Below, piece after piece: positions 4,956-5,009 of a stretch of 5,009 nucleotides of DNA (its first letter is position 1; each line of letters opens with the position of its first letter). Location of the stretch: positions 1,372 through 6,380 of the forward strand of contig DEDQ01000075.1 in the NCBI GenBank assembly GCA_002350065.1, in the 5' to 3' direction. Below the pieces are notes generated by a model, which worked only from the letters and a program-made list of their open reading frames with translations, was not told the DNA's origin and did no database searches. Source of the DNA: Ruminococcus flavefaciens (lineage in GTDB: Bacteria > Bacillota > Clostridia > Oscillospirales > Ruminococcaceae). A program made the translations under genes and the position numbers.

Positions 4956-5009
4956 CTGCAAGTTTGAACTTATATTTGGACTGGACAGTATAGGCAATAC
5001 CGCACAAAG

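Overview
The window looks like chromosomal DNA from a low-to-mid-GC Firmicute of the Oscillospiraceae/Ruminococcus type. This rests on strong AAGGAG ribosome binding sites, consensus sigma-A promoters with 17-bp spacers, frequent ATA isoleucine codons, and a Thr/Glu/Asp/Lys-rich lipoprotein of a style common in ruminococci. The genus is an inference from style; no marker gene fixes it. Five complete protein genes are present. There is no RNA gene, insertion sequence or CRISPR array.

Left part (1-2094): a two-gene rightward operon with its own promoter (143-171) and terminator (2061-2094). The first gene encodes a LicC/Fom1-type nucleotidyltransferase and the second an iron-dependent alcohol dehydrogenase of the phosphonoacetaldehyde reductase type. 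They overlap by 8 bp. Together they could reduce phosphonoacetaldehyde to 2-hydroxyethylphosphonate and activate it with CTP, the logic known from FomC and the cytidylyltransferase domain of Fom1. This is the most interesting part of the window. The pathway's first enzymes (PEP mutase, phosphonopyruvate decarboxylase) are not here. A consensus promoter at 17-45 fires leftward out of the window, and an 8-bp palindrome (98-118) lies between the two divergent promoters, so a divergent, possibly co-regulated transcription unit lies to the left. The first gene has no good ATG/GTG/TTG start; the best-spaced start codon behind its ribosome binding site would be ATA or ATT.

Middle (2095-3325): a leftward monocistronic gene for a secreted lipoprotein with a long acidic/Thr-rich linker and an unrecognised C-terminal domain. 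It has a consensus promoter and codon use unlike its neighbours, suggesting high expression. An AT-rich, essentially gene-free stretch of about 240 bases follows.

Right part (3326-5009): a leftward gene encoding a GNAT acetyltransferase domain fused to an RsuA/RluE-type pseudouridine synthase domain, and a divergent rightward acylphosphatase gene. Their promoters are back to back with only 2 bp between the -35 boxes. A very stable hairpin after the acylphosphatase gene has its T-rich tail on the minus strand, suggesting a convergent gene enters from the right.
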